Of a stretch of 64,000 nucleotides of DNA, positions 42,593 through 52,629 are shown in pieces. The DNA comes from Nonomuraea aurantiaca (lineage in GTDB: Bacteria > Actinomycetota > Actinomycetes > Streptosporangiales > Streptosporangiaceae). Below the pieces are notes generated by a model. It did not search any database, was not told the DNA's origin, and saw only the letters and a program-made list of their open reading frames with translations. Positions within the stretch are counted from its first letter, which is position 1. Each line of letters begins with the position of its first letter. The translations under genes were made by a program, and so were the position numbers. The DNA lies in NCBI RefSeq assembly GCF_020215705.1, contig NZ_JAIWNB010000001.1:1-64000 (forward strand), in the 5' to 3' direction.

Positions 42593-44638
42593 TCAGTCGG
42601 CGACGGGCAGCCAGACGCGCATGGTGGCGGGGCCGCGGTTGCCCCAGCGGTGGTACGGCACCAGCCGCAGCACGGTGTCCACGCCCTCCGGCGCGTCGGG
42701 CACCGGCCTGTACGGCCAGTTGTCGGTGGCCGGCGTCCCGAGCAGGACGGCGACCTCGATCTCCACAACGGGATCGACAGCGGGACCTGCGGCGGGACCG
42801 GTGGCGGGGTCGGCGGTGGGGTCAGCGGCGGGCGCGCCCGCGACGGGATCGGGCGCGCCCGCCTCGGAACCGGCCGCCCTCGGCACGGGGACGGCTGCGG
42901 ACGCCCCTGCCGGAGAGCCGACCTGGTGGTCGGCTGGATGGTCAACTAGATGATCCGCCTGGGGGCCGGGCTCGTGGTCGATGGGTGGGGACGAGATGCG
43001 GGCAGCCACGTCGGCGAGAGGTGGCTCGTCGGCGACGGACTCCGCGCAGTAGACGAGCGGCCCGCGCTCCACCGCGACGCTCCCGCGCAGCGCGTCCACC
43101 CGCCGGTCGGGGAAGGTCCAGCGGGGAGCCATCGGCAGGTCGAGGTGGATCTCGTCACCGGGCTGCCAGTCGCCCGCGACGACCGCGTACCCGGGCTCGA
43201 CCTCCCGGCTACCCGACATATGCGAAATGTCGGACCCACCGGCGGCCGATTCCGTGTCACCGGCCGGTCCATACGCGAGCGTGGCGCCCTTCGCCCAGGC
43301 GGGCACGCGCAGCGAGATCCGCCCGCTGCCGCCCGACAGGACCCGCACGCGCACCCCGCCCGTCCACGGATACCCGGTCTCCACCCGCAACGCGAGCGGC
43401 CCGTGGCTGATCTCGCCGGGCGTGAAGTGGTGGATCTGCACCCCGCCCGCGTCGCTGGTCGCCATGTAGGCCGGCAGCGAGGCGAGCGTGCGGGCGATGT
43501 TGTTCGGGCAGCACGACACGTCGAACCACGGCGACCGCAGCCCGCCTTCGGCGGCGTGGTTGACCCCGTTCAGCGGCACGGCCGGCACCCGCACGCGCAG
43601 CGGGTTGGCGTAGAAGAACGACCGGCCGTCCAGGGCCACCGCGGTGGCCAGCACGTTGTACAGCGTCCGCTCGGCCACGTCGGCGTACCGGGCGTCGCCG
43701 GTGGCCAGCAGCAGCCGGTGCGCCAGCATGATCGACGCGATGCCCGCGCAGGTCTCGGAGTAGGCGCGGTCCGGCGGCAGCTCGTAGTCCTCGCCGAAGG
43801 ACTCGTCGGTGTGCCGCGAGCCCATGCCGCCCGTCAGGTGGGTGCGCCGGGCGACCGCGCGCTCCCACTGCGCTTCGACGGCCTTCAGCAGCTCCTCGTC
43901 GCCCGTCTCCACGGCCACGTCGACGACGCCGCTGGCCAGGTAGAGCGCCCGTACGGCATGCCCGCGCAGCGACTGCGCCCGCCGTACCGGAAGATCGTCC
44001 TGGAAGTAAGCGCGGCCGAACGGGATCTCGCCCAGGGCGGGCAGGCCGCGGCGTTCGACGAAGCGGCGGGCCATCTCCAGGTAGCGGGCGGTGCCGGTGG
44101 CCCGGTACAGCTCGACCAGCGCCATCTCCACCACCGGGTGGCCGCAGGTCTCCGAGGTGTCCATGAAGCGGCGGCAGATGTGGTCCGCCGCCCGCTTGGC
44201 CACCTCGGTCAGCCGGTCCTCGCCGTGCATGCGCAGCCTGGCGACCCCGGCCTGGATGAGGTGGCCGTAGCAGTAGAGCTCATGGCCCCACTCGAAGTCG
44301 GTGTAGCGGTTGCCGGTCCATCGGGTGTTGAGGTAGCCGTCGCCCTCCTGGGCTCTGGCCACCGTCTCGGCCAGCTCGGGCAGCGCGGGGTGGTCGGCCC
44401 ACGCCATGGCCTCCAGCAGCTTGTAGATCTCCGAGTCGGAGAACTCTCTGCCCTTGCGGGGGAGACGCCCGCGGAAGTTGCCGATCCAGCCTTCGCGTTC
44501 CTCCCATTCCTGGCAGTGGGCGATGGTGACGTCCCGGTTGAGGGCGATGCGGTCGCCCCAGAAGCCGGGCGCCAGGCGTACGGCGTCCAGGCCGAGGGGG
44601 GACAGCACGCCCGATGAGGGCAGGACAGGATTAGCCAC
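42593..44638 (-). CDS. Glycoside hydrolase family 127 beta-L-arabinofuranosidase
   Basis: A 681-residue intracellular enzyme (no signal peptide). The GH127 zinc-thiolate site is complete: Glu295 and Cys297 (SETCAG) and Cys376-Cys377 (SCCPNN). In the Bifidobacterium enzyme HypBA1 the corresponding second cysteine pair supplies the nucleophile. It should release L-arabinose from imported beta-L-arabinooligosaccharides. Odd feature: residues about 551-623 are a low-complexity insertion (Pro/Ala/Asp/His-rich) inside the C-terminal beta domain. The GTG start overlaps the permease gene by 8 bases and has GGGAG upstream. Confidence 0.92.
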   Translation of the reverse strand: MANPVLPSSGVLSPLGLDAVRLAPGFWGDRIALNRDVTIAHCQEWEEREGWIGNFRGRLPRKGREFSDSEIYKLLEAMAWADHPALPELAETVARAQEGDGYLNTRWTGNRYTDFEWGHELYCYGHLIQAGVARLRMHGEDRLTEVAKRAADHICRRFMDTSETCGHPVVEMALVELYRATGTARYLEMARRFVERRGLPALGEIPFGRAYFQDDLPVRRAQSLRGHAVRALYLASGVVDVAVETGDEELLKAVEAQWERAVARRTHLTGGMGSRHTDESFGEDYELPPDRAYSETCAGIASIMLAHRLLLATGDARYADVAERTLYNVLATAVALDGRSFFYANPLRVRVPAVPLNGVNHAAEGGLRSPWFDVSCCPNNIARTLASLPAYMATSDAGGVQIHHFTPGEISHGPLALRVETGYPWTGGVRVRVLSGGSGRISLRVPAWAKGATLAYGPAGDTESAAGGSDISHMSGSREVEPGYAVVAGDWQPGDEIHLDLPMAPRWTFPDRRVDALRGSVAVERGPLVYCAESVADEPPLADVAARISSPPIDHEPGPQADHLVDHPADHQVGSPAGASAAVPVPRAAGSEAGAPDPVAGAPAADPTADPATGPAAGPAVDPVVEIEVAVLLGTPATDNWPYRPVPDAPEGVDTVLRLVPYHRWGNRGPATMRVWLPVAD
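42768..42985. repeat. Low-complexity insertion within the GH127 gene
   Basis: About 218 bases of imperfect short repeats. They encode PAG, DPA and AGP units plus a DH-rich part (DHLVDHPADH). Base composition and codon pattern differ from the flanking conserved enzyme sequence. Confidence 0.65.
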
Positions 44639-45395
44639 GCAGAGCTCCCGACATGAATCCGCGCACGTAGTGGCGCTGCAGAATGACGAACAGGATGAGA
44701 CAGGGGAGTGCCATGACCATGACGCCGGCCTGGAGCATGCCGTAGTCGATGGCGCCGAACGTGCCCTGCGTCATGCTGACCACGGCCACCGGCAGGGTGA
44801 ACGACGCGCCGTCGTTGAGCAGGATGAGCGGCGCGAAGAAGTCGTTCCACGAGGCGAGGAAGGCGAACAGGCCGACCGTGACGAGCGCGGGCCGTACGGC
44901 GTGCAGCAGGATCCGGGAGAAGGCCCGGAAGGTGCCGCAGCCGTCGACCAGCGCCGCCTCCTCCAGCTCGCGCGGGATCGCCTCGAAGGCGTTGCGCATC
45001 ATGAACAGGGCGAACGGCAGCTGGAACATCACGAACACCAGCGACAGCCCGAGCAGCGAGTTCTGCAGGCCGAGGTAGCCGAGCAGCACGTAGAGCGGGA
45101 TGAGGATCGTCGCGTACGGCACCATGAGGATCGCCAGCGTGGCCAGGAACAGCAGGTTCTTGCCGGGGAAGTCGAAGCGGGCGAAGGCGTAGCCGCCGAG
45201 CGCGGAGACGATCAGCGTGCCGGCGACGGTCATCGACGACACCAGCACGCTGTTGGTGGCGTAGGTGTCGACGCCCTCGCCGAACTGGGCCATCTTCAGG
45301 TAGTTGGACGGCTCCTCCAGCGAGGCCCAGCCGCTCCACAGCAGCGGGAACAGGAACAGGATGGCCAGCGCTGTGACAGTGGGGTAGTACCTCAC
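44631..45395 (-). CDS. Carbohydrate ABC importer permease, MalG type (CUT1)
   Basis: A 254-residue permease with six helices. The CUT1 EAA loop reads EELEEAALVDGCGTFRAFSRILLHAVRPAL split over about 155-183. It ends with the typical RHYVRGFMSGALRG. The GTG at 45395 overlaps the stop of the MalF-type gene. It partners that permease in taking up an oligosaccharide. No ATPase gene is in the operon, so a shared MsiK-like ATPase elsewhere is expected, as in Streptomyces. Confidence 0.92.
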   Translation of the reverse strand: MRYYPTVTALAILFLFPLLWSGWASLEEPSNYLKMAQFGEGVDTYATNSVLVSSMTVAGTLIVSALGGYAFARFDFPGKNLLFLATLAILMVPYATILIPLYVLLGYLGLQNSLLGLSLVFVMFQLPFALFMMRNAFEAIPRELEEAALVDGCGTFRAFSRILLHAVRPALVTVGLFAFLASWNDFFAPLILLNDGASFTLPVAVVSMTQGTFGAIDYGMLQAGVMVMALPCLILFVILQRHYVRGFMSGALRG

Positions 45396-46261
45396 TTGAG
45401 CCTCCGCATCAGCAGAGTGTTGAACCCGACCAGGGCGACCAGCAGCACGACGGACAGCGCCGCCGCCCCGCCGAGGTCGAAGCGGAAGAACGCGTCGCGG
45501 TAGACGACCATGACCATCGAGACCGTGCTGTTGTCCGGGCCGCCGTTGGTGAAGATGAAGAACTGGTCGAAGGCCAGAAGCGAGCCCGTGATGCTGAGGA
45601 TCAGCATCAGCGCCAGCGTCGGGCGCAGCAGCGGCATCGTGATCTTGGTGAAGATCTGCCAGCGGTTGGCGCCGTCGCTCCTGGCCGCCTCGTACACCTC
45701 GACGGGGATCGACTGCAGCCCGGTCAGCAGGATGAGCATGTTGAACCCGGCGAAGCGCCACAGCACGAGCGCGATCGTGGAGAACAACGCCATGTTGGGC
45801 GTGCCGATCCACTTCACCGGCTCGTGCGTGATCCCCAGGGTCTGGAGCAGCGGGTCGATCGGGCCGAAGTCGTTGTTCAGCATGCCGTAGAACAGCAGCG
45901 CGGCGGCGGCGAAGCCGACGGCTCCGGGCAGGAAGAACGCGGTACGGAAGAAGGCGACGCCTGGCCGTCGCTCCTGCACCAGCAGGGCCAGGCCGAGCGC
46001 GACGGCGGACAGCAGGACGGTGGTGATGGCGGTGTACTTGAGCGTGAAGAGGACCGCGTCGAAGAACAGCGGGTTCTTCGGGATCTTGGCGTAGTTGTCG
46101 GGAGCGTTGAAGACGGCCTGGCCCAGCAGCGGCCAGCGGTTCAACGACATCCAGACGACCAGCACCAGTGGCGCGAGGAACAGGACGCCCACGATGACGG
46201 CGGTCGGCGCGGCGTACAGCCAGCCTTGGACCTGTCTCCTCCGCCATCGGGCGGACGGCAC
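45392..46261 (-). CDS. Carbohydrate ABC importer permease, MalF type (CUT1)
   Basis: A 289-residue permease. The GTG at 46261 gives the usual N-terminus (RWRRRQVQGWLYAAPTAVIVGVLFLAPL). Longer in-frame starts up to 46456 would read through a hairpin and into the binding-protein gene and are unlikely. The EAA loop is YEAARSDGANRWQIFTKITMPLLRPTL. It contains six predicted helices and partners the MalG-type protein. Confidence 0.88.
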   Translation of the reverse strand: MPSARWRRRQVQGWLYAAPTAVIVGVLFLAPLVLVVWMSLNRWPLLGQAVFNAPDNYAKIPKNPLFFDAVLFTLKYTAITTVLLSAVALGLALLVQERRPGVAFFRTAFFLPGAVGFAAAALLFYGMLNNDFGPIDPLLQTLGITHEPVKWIGTPNMALFSTIALVLWRFAGFNMLILLTGLQSIPVEVYEAARSDGANRWQIFTKITMPLLRPTLALMLILSITGSLLAFDQFFIFTNGGPDNSTVSMVMVVYRDAFFRFDLGGAAALSVVLLVALVGFNTLLMRRLK

Positions 46262-46284
46262 CGTGTGGGCCGCCCGCCGCCCCG

Positions 46285-46350
46285 GAGGTCGCGCTCCCGA
46301 CGAAGTCGGGAGCTTTTTAAGCGACCGACTCGCCGAACGGAGTGAGGCCA
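46285..46350. repeat. Double-hairpin element between binding-protein and permease genes
   Basis: GCTCCCGAC-GAA-GTCGGGAGC at 46293-46313 is followed by TTTTT on the plus strand. Then CTCGCCG-AA-CGGAGTGAG lies at about 46330-46347. Both have GAA/TTC loops like those downstream of the tRNA. Between a binding-protein gene and its permeases such a structure usually protects the upstream mRNA or reduces read-through. It may also be a dispersed extragenic palindrome. Confidence 0.6.
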
Positions 46351-46365
46351 TGAACACAGTTGCAA

Positions 46366-47631
46366 TCATTGCTGCAAGGACTTCGTTATCTCGGCGTTCA
46401 GTTGGGGGACCTTCGCGGCGTCGCCGAACACTGCCTCGCGAGCAAGCCGGAGCCACGGCCCCTGCGGGTCGTTGAACGTCTGGCCGAATCGCAACGCGAA
46501 CGGCGTCTGACCCTTGGCGACCAGCGAGTTGATCAGGACCACGCGCGGGTCCTCAGCCGAGTACTTGTTGTTGGCCAGGTCCGTACGCGCGAGCACGTCC
46601 TTGTTCTTGGCCATGACCTCGACCTGCGCGTCATCGGAGACGGTCCAGGACAGGAAGTCCCAGGCCGCGTCGGCGTTCTTGGACGTCGAGGAGATGCCGA
46701 TCGAGTCGCCGCCCACGAACGTCGACTCGCCGCCGTCGGGACCGGCGATGGGGGTGACGCCGATCTTCATGCCGGCGGGCATCGTGCCGAGCGTGGTCGA
46801 CGGCATGGGCATGACGCCGATCTCGCCCTTGGGGAAGAAGCCGGTCCAGGTCGGGCCCTGCTCCTCCTTGGCCGTCGGGCCCGTGACCTTCTTCTCGTAC
46901 AGGTCGCGGTAGGTCTTGAACACCTCGGTCATCGCGGGCTGGTCGTTGAGCGAGGTGGTGCCCTCGGCGTTCATGACCTGGGCGCCGGCCGCCCAGACGG
47001 AGGGCCAGAAGGTGAAGACGTAACAGCCGCCGCAGTTGCCGCCGAAGAACGTACCGTGCACCTTGCCGCCCTTGCCGAGCTTCTGCTGGATCGTGGTGGC
47101 CTGCTCGGCGAACTCCTTCAGCGTCTTGGGCCCCTTCTCCGGGTCGAGCCCGGCCTTGGCGTAGAGGTCCTTGTTCCAGAACCAGACCGACAGGTCCAGC
47201 GTGTGGGGCAGGGTGTAGAACTTGCCGTCCAGCGTGCCCAGCTTCATGTGGGAGGGCGCGAGACCGGCCTTGTACGGCAGGGCGTTGACCCGGTCGGTGA
47301 TGTCCATGAACAGGCCCTGCGAGGTGTAGTTCGGGACGAAGATCACGTCGGCCGCGAACACGTCCGGCAGCTGTTTCGCCCCGGCCGCGGCAGCGATGCG
47401 CGGCTGGTAGTTGTCCGTCGGGATGACGGTCAGCTTCACTTGGTTCTTGTGACTGCTGTTGTAGGCCTTCACCAGCCGTTCGCTCTGGGCCTGCGTTGCC
47501 GCGCGGGTCCACATGGTGATCGTGACCGGGCCTGCCGCTTGTGGCTGCTTGTCGCTCCCACCGCTGCCGCAAGCGGCCGCTGTGAGCGCTAACAATCCGA
47601 GGAAGGCGATCCCAGCCAGCCGTCGTCTCAT
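46366..47631 (-). CDS. Sugar ABC importer substrate-binding lipoprotein (CUT1)
   Basis: A 421-residue extracellular lipoprotein, lipobox LTAAAC21. The mature part begins with the family pattern VTITMWTRAATQAQSERLVKAYNSS and includes FWNKDLYAKAGLDPEKGP and GVMPMPSTT. It probably binds an arabino-oligosaccharide, inferred from the GH127 and large glycosidase genes that follow in the operon. AAGGAG stands six bases before the ATG. A LacI-type operator lies upstream and a second, AraR-like operator lies inside codons 13-17. Confidence 0.92.
   Translation of the reverse strand: MRRRLAGIAFLGLLALTAAACGSGGSDKQPQAAGPVTITMWTRAATQAQSERLVKAYNSSHKNQVKLTVIPTDNYQPRIAAAAGAKQLPDVFAADVIFVPNYTSQGLFMDITDRVNALPYKAGLAPSHMKLGTLDGKFYTLPHTLDLSVWFWNKDLYAKAGLDPEKGPKTLKEFAEQATTIQQKLGKGGKVHGTFFGGNCGGCYVFTFWPSVWAAGAQVMNAEGTTSLNDQPAMTEVFKTYRDLYEKKVTGPTAKEEQGPTWTGFFPKGEIGVMPMPSTTLGTMPAGMKIGVTPIAGPDGGESTFVGGDSIGISSTSKNADAAWDFLSWTVSDDAQVEVMAKNKDVLARTDLANNKYSAEDPRVVLINSLVAKGQTPFALRFGQTFNDPQGPWLRLAREAVFGDAAKVPQLNAEITKSLQQ
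47581..47594. promoter_or_regulatory. AraR-like LacI operator inside the CUT1 binding-protein gene
   Basis: TGTGAGCGCTAACA, the exact reverse complement of the operator in front of the CUT2 importer (50029-50042). It lies 38-51 bases downstream of the start codon, where a bound repressor could act as a roadblock. Confidence 0.7.
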
Positions 47632-47666
47632 GGTTGTCTCCTTCGGGACCCCCCGTGAACTGAAAG

Positions 47667-47678
47667 GTTTTCGGAAAC
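47667..47678. promoter_or_regulatory. Operator of the first LacI regulator, CUT1 side
   Basis: GTTTTCGGAAAC, an imperfect palindrome with a central CG (LacI-family type), 36 bases upstream of the binding-protein start codon. It matches the TTTCGAAA core in front of the divergent lacI gene. Confidence 0.6.
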
Positions 47679-47747
47679 GTAGAAGAAACATTGGGGCCTG
47701 TCAATGGGTACTATGGTTTGTCCTAGATATCGGGTTACTGAAAAGGG

Positions 47748-47755
47748 TTTCGAAA
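47748..47755. promoter_or_regulatory. Operator of the first LacI regulator, autoregulatory side
   Basis: TTTCGAAA inside GGGTTTCGAAAAAT, four bases before the ATG of the lacI gene. Same core as the site at 47667-47678. The overlap with the translation start and lack of a ribosome site suggest a very short leader. Confidence 0.55.
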
Positions 47756-47758
47756 AAT

Positions 47759-48766
47759 ATGGCGGGTAGGCGCGCGACCATCAACGACGTGGCCTCCCTG
47801 GCGGGGGTGTCGATCGCCACGGCCTCCAAGGCGCTCAACGGGCGGCAGGACGTGCGGGCCTCGACCCGTCAGCGCGTGCTCGCCGCGGCGGAGGAGCTCT
47901 CCTTCCAGCCGAACGCCCTGGCCAGGGGGCTGCTGTCCGGGCAGACGCGGACGGTCGGGCTGCTCACCTCCGACAGCGCGGGCCGGTTCGGCATTCCGGT
48001 GCTGCTCGGGGCGGAGGACGCGTTCGGCGCGGGGGAGATGGCGGTGCTGCTCTGCGACGCCCGCGGCGACGCCATCAGGGAGCAGCACCATCTGCGGGCG
48101 CTGCTGTCGCGCCGCGTCGACGGCCTGATCGTGGTGGGCGAGAGCACCAATCCGCGGCTGTCCGTCAGCCGTGACCTCGGGGTGCCGGTGGTCTACGCCT
48201 ACGGGCCGTCGGACGATCCGGAGGACGTGTCGTTCGTGCCGGACGACGTGGGCGGCGCGGCGATGGCCATGAACCATCTGATCGCGCTGGGCCGGCGCCG
48301 GATCGCGCACGTGACCGGGCCCGAGCACTACAAGGCGGCCCGCGATCGCGTGGCGGGCGTGGCGCTGGCGCTGTCCGAGGCGGGGCTGGAGCAGGCGGGC
48401 GACACGCTCTGGGGCACGTGGTCGCAGCGGTGGGGCCGGCACGCGGCGGAGATGCTGCTGATGGCCCAGCCGGAGATCGACGCGGTGTTCTGCGGCAGCG
48501 ACCAGGTCGCGGCCGGGTTCGTGGAGGCGGTCCGCGAGCGGGGGCGGCGGGTGCCCGACGACATCGCGGTGATCGGCTACGACAACTGGGAGGTGCTGTC
48601 GACCGAGACGCGCCCCGCCCTGACGACCGTGGACATGAACCTCGAACTCCTCGGCAGGACGGCCGCCCAGCACCTGTTCGCGGCCATCGACGGACGGGCC
48701 ACGCCGGGCGTGCATCGCATGCCCTGCCAGCTGGTGATCCGCGATTCCACGGCATCGTCGGCGTAA
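47759..48766 (+). CDS. LacI family transcriptional regulator (adjacent to CUT1 operon)
   Basis: A 335-residue repressor. The DNA-binding domain is TINDVASLAGVSIATASKALNG (about 7-28) with hinge helix NALARGLLSGQTRTVGLL. The periplasmic-binding-like effector domain ends TTVDMNLELLGRTAAQHL. It is divergent from the CUT1 operon and probably represses it and itself through the TTTCGAAA sites, with an oligosaccharide as inducer (inference). Confidence 0.92.
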   Translation: MAGRRATINDVASLAGVSIATASKALNGRQDVRASTRQRVLAAAEELSFQPNALARGLLSGQTRTVGLLTSDSAGRFGIPVLLGAEDAFGAGEMAVLLCDARGDAIREQHHLRALLSRRVDGLIVVGESTNPRLSVSRDLGVPVVYAYGPSDDPEDVSFVPDDVGGAAMAMNHLIALGRRRIAHVTGPEHYKAARDRVAGVALALSEAGLEQAGDTLWGTWSQRWGRHAAEMLLMAQPEIDAVFCGSDQVAAGFVEAVRERGRRVPDDIAVIGYDNWEVLSTETRPALTTVDMNLELLGRTAAQHLFAAIDGRATPGVHRMPCQLVIRDSTASSA

Positions 48767-48808
48767 CCGCGCACGGAGAGCCGGTTCTGGCTGGTAACTC
48801 CGCGGATA

Positions 48809-48822
48809 TGTTAGCGTTAACA
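48809..48822. promoter_or_regulatory. AraR-like operator upstream of the second lacI gene
   Basis: TGTTAGCGTTAACA, 13 of 14 positions matching the palindromic consensus TGTTAGCGCTAACA. It lies in the 204-base gap between the two lacI genes and forms a pair with the site at 48927. Confidence 0.75.
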
Positions 48823-48926
48823 TCCCGAGTGGGTCCTTGAGCATCAAAGATGAGGGCCGCTCACTGGGAAGTCAAGAGATCTCGTGTGACGCGACCGTAA
48901 TCTGGCGACCTCTTGACGAGACCTGT

Positions 48927-48940
48927 TGTTAACGTTCACA
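48927..48940. promoter_or_regulatory. AraR-like operator in the promoter of the second lacI gene
   Basis: TGTTAACGTTCACA, 118 bases after the previous site. TTGACG at 48913-48918 could be the -35 box, which would place this operator over the -10 region and imply autoregulation with looping. Confidence 0.7.
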
Positions 48941-48970
48941 GTCATGCCAAGCCAGGAAGGGAGCACGGCA

Positions 48971-49987
48971 GTGGGAGCGACCCAGGGGCGTCGACCGCCG
49001 GTCATGGCCGATGTGGCCAAAGAGGCCGGGGTGTCGCACCAGACGGTCTCACGCGTGCTCAACGAGCATCCCAACGTGCGCAGCGAGACCCGCGCGCGGG
49101 TGATGGAGGCGATCGACAAGCTCGGCTACCGCCGCAACCTCGTCGCCCGCGCCTTGGTCACCAAGCACTCCAGGACGCTCGGCGTCGTCAGCTTCGACAC
49201 CACGCTGTACGGCCCGGCCAGCACGGTCTACGGCATCGAGCAGGCGGCCCGGGGGGCCGGCTACTTCGTCAGCATCGTGAGTCTCAAGTCCATCGACAAG
49301 ATCGGCGTCAGCGACGCCCTCGACTACCTGGCCGACCAGGGCGTCGACGGCATCGTCGTGGTCGCGCCGCAACGGTCGGCCGCCCAGGCTCTGGGCGAGC
49401 TCCCGTTCGGGGTGCCCACGGTCGCCGTGGAAGGCGGCGAGGCCGGTGATGTGTCGGTCGTCTGCGTCGACCAGGTTCGCGGCGGCAGGATGGCCACCGA
49501 GCACCTGCTCTCCTTGGGACACGAGACGGTCTGGCACATCCGCGGCCCCTCCGACTGGCTGGAGGCCGAGGGGCGCGTGGCCGGGTGGCGGGCCGCGCTG
49601 GAGCAGGCGGGCCGTCAGGCCCCGGAGCCGCTCGCCGGAGACTGGAGCCCGCGCTCGGGATACGAGGCGGGGCGCAGCCTGGCGAGCATGAAGGACGTCA
49701 CGGCGGTGTTCGTCGCCAACGATCAGATGGCGCTGGGCGTGCTGCGAGCGTTCACCGAGCAGGGGGTGAGAGTGCCCGACCAGGTGAGCGTCGTCGGTTT
49801 CGACGACATCCCCGAATCGGAGTTCTTCTCGCCGCCGCTCACCACCATCAGGCAGGACTTCGGCGCGGTGGGCAGGCACAGCATCGAGGTGCTCCTTCGG
49901 CAGATCGAGGGCCAAGGCTCCCACGAGCGCGAACGCCTCGTGGTCCCGCCCTCGCTCGTCTCCCGGGCCAGTACGGCCCGGCGGTAG
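48971..49987 (+). CDS. LacI family repressor, probable AraR-type regulator of L-arabinose use
   Basis: A 338-residue repressor. The helix-turn-helix is VMADVAKEAGVSHQTVSRVLNEHPNV (about 10-35), followed by hinge NLVARALVTKHSRTLGVV. The effector domain has VFVANDQMALGVLRAF and VVGFDDIPESEFFSPPLTTI. The GTG at 48971 follows AGGAAGGGAG; an ATG at 48944 is possible. It sits directly before the CUT2-araBDA genes, and its promoter carries the same operators as those genes. The name AraR rests on context. Confidence 0.88.
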   Translation: MGATQGRRPPVMADVAKEAGVSHQTVSRVLNEHPNVRSETRARVMEAIDKLGYRRNLVARALVTKHSRTLGVVSFDTTLYGPASTVYGIEQAARGAGYFVSIVSLKSIDKIGVSDALDYLADQGVDGIVVVAPQRSAAQALGELPFGVPTVAVEGGEAGDVSVVCVDQVRGGRMATEHLLSLGHETVWHIRGPSDWLEAEGRVAGWRAALEQAGRQAPEPLAGDWSPRSGYEAGRSLASMKDVTAVFVANDQMALGVLRAFTEQGVRVPDQVSVVGFDDIPESEFFSPPLTTIRQDFGAVGRHSIEVLLRQIEGQGSHERERLVVPPSLVSRASTARR

Positions 49988-50028
49988 GCCATGCACAGAA
50001 GGAAGCGCGCACGCACCCGTGATTTTGG

Positions 50029-50042
50029 TGTTAGCGCTCACA
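50029..50042. promoter_or_regulatory. AraR-like operator before the CUT2 importer
   Basis: TGTTAGCGCTCACA, one mismatch to the palindrome TGTTAGCGCTAACA, 17 bases upstream of the GTG start at 50059. Confidence 0.8.
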
Positions 50043-50058
50043 TCAGAAGGGACCCCAC

Positions 50059-51024
50059 GTGTTGAAGAGGATCTCGGTGTTGATGCTCGCCGGGTTCACC
50101 GCCATGGCGGTGGCCGGATGCGGCAGTGGCGGTGGAGGCGGCGGTGGCGCGATCACCATGGGCTTCTCACAGGTCGGCGCGGAGAGCGGCTGGCGCACCG
50201 CGAACACCAAGTCGGTGCAGGACTCGGCCAAGTCAGCCGGGATCACCCTGAAGTTCTCGGACGCCCAGCAGAAGCAGGAGAACCAGATCAAGGCGATCCG
50301 CTCCTACATCCAGCAGAAGGTGGACGTCATCGCCTTCTCGCCGGTGGTGGAGTCGGGCTGGGACACCGTGCTCAAGGAGGCCAAGGACGCGAAGATCCCG
50401 GTGATCCTCACCGACCGGGCCGTGGACTCCAAGGACACCTCGCTCTACAAGACCTTCCTCGGCTCGGACTTTGTCGAGGAGGGCCGCAAGGCCGGCAAGT
50501 GGCTGGTGGACGAGTACAAGAGCAGCACCGACCCGGTCAAGATCGTCGAGCTGCAGGGCACCACGGGGTCGGCTCCGGCCAACGACCGCAAGGCCGGCTT
50601 CCAGGAGGTCATCAAGGCCGAGCCCAAGTTCCAGATCGTGGCCTCGCAGACCGGCGACTTCACCCGGGCCAAGGGCAAGGAGGTCATGGAGGCCTTCCTG
50701 AAGTCCACTCCGGACATCGACGTCCTTTACGCGCACAATGACGACATGGGGTTGGGTGCGATCGAGGCGATCGAGGGCGCGGGCAAGGTGCCCGGCAAGG
50801 ACATCAAGATCATCACGGTTGACGCCGTCAAGGACGGCATGCAGGCGCTCGCCGACGGAAAGATCAACTACATCGTCGAGTGCTCCCCACTGCTCGGCCC
50901 GCAGCTGATGGACCTGGCCAAGAAGGTCGTCAAGAACGAGACCGTGCCGACCCGCGTGATCACGCAGGAGACGGCGTTCAACCAGGAGCAGGCCAAGGCC
51001 GCTCTCCCCAAGCGCCAGTACTGA
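50059..51024 (+). CDS. Sugar ABC importer substrate-binding lipoprotein (CUT2, YtfQ-like)
   Basis: A 321-residue lipoprotein with lipobox MAVAGC21. The sequence GFSQVGAESGWRTANTKSV, QQKQENQIKAIRSYIQQ and SPVVESGWDTVLKEAKDA matches the pattern of E. coli YtfQ, which binds galactofuranose. With the downstream araBDA genes the likely ligand is L-arabinose, perhaps in furanose form. The GTG has AGAAGGGA seven bases upstream. A stem-loop follows the stop codon. Confidence 0.92.
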   Translation: MLKRISVLMLAGFTAMAVAGCGSGGGGGGGAITMGFSQVGAESGWRTANTKSVQDSAKSAGITLKFSDAQQKQENQIKAIRSYIQQKVDVIAFSPVVESGWDTVLKEAKDAKIPVILTDRAVDSKDTSLYKTFLGSDFVEEGRKAGKWLVDEYKSSTDPVKIVELQGTTGSAPANDRKAGFQEVIKAEPKFQIVASQTGDFTRAKGKEVMEAFLKSTPDIDVLYAHNDDMGLGAIEAIEGAGKVPGKDIKIITVDAVKDGMQALADGKINYIVECSPLLGPQLMDLAKKVVKNETVPTRVITQETAFNQEQAKAALPKRQY

Positions 51025-51033
51025 CCGCCGACC

Positions 51034-51056
51034 GGGCCGGCCCTCGCGGCCGGCCC
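51034..51056 (+). terminator. Intercistronic stem-loop after the CUT2 binding-protein gene
   Basis: A 9-base perfect stem (GGGCCGGCC/GGCCGGCCC) with a 5-base loop, 9 bases after the stop codon. At this position it probably acts as a partial terminator or mRNA stabiliser, making binding protein more abundant than the ATPase and permeases. Confidence 0.7.
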
Positions 51057-51093
51057 ACTCACATTCAAGAGCTAGAGGAGGAGAGGGGCGCCG

Positions 51094-52625
<1,532 letters not shown>

Positions 52626-52629
<4 letters not shown>

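Noticed and set aside
46293..46318. Plus-strand intrinsic terminator (hairpin plus TTTTT) as evidence for a plus-strand transcript
   Set aside because: No plus-strand gene lies upstream; it is better explained as a palindromic element within the minus-strand operon.
46262..46456. N-terminally extended start (up to 46456) for the MalF-type permease
   Set aside because: The extension would be translated through a stable hairpin and overlap the binding-protein gene; the residues are not permease-like.
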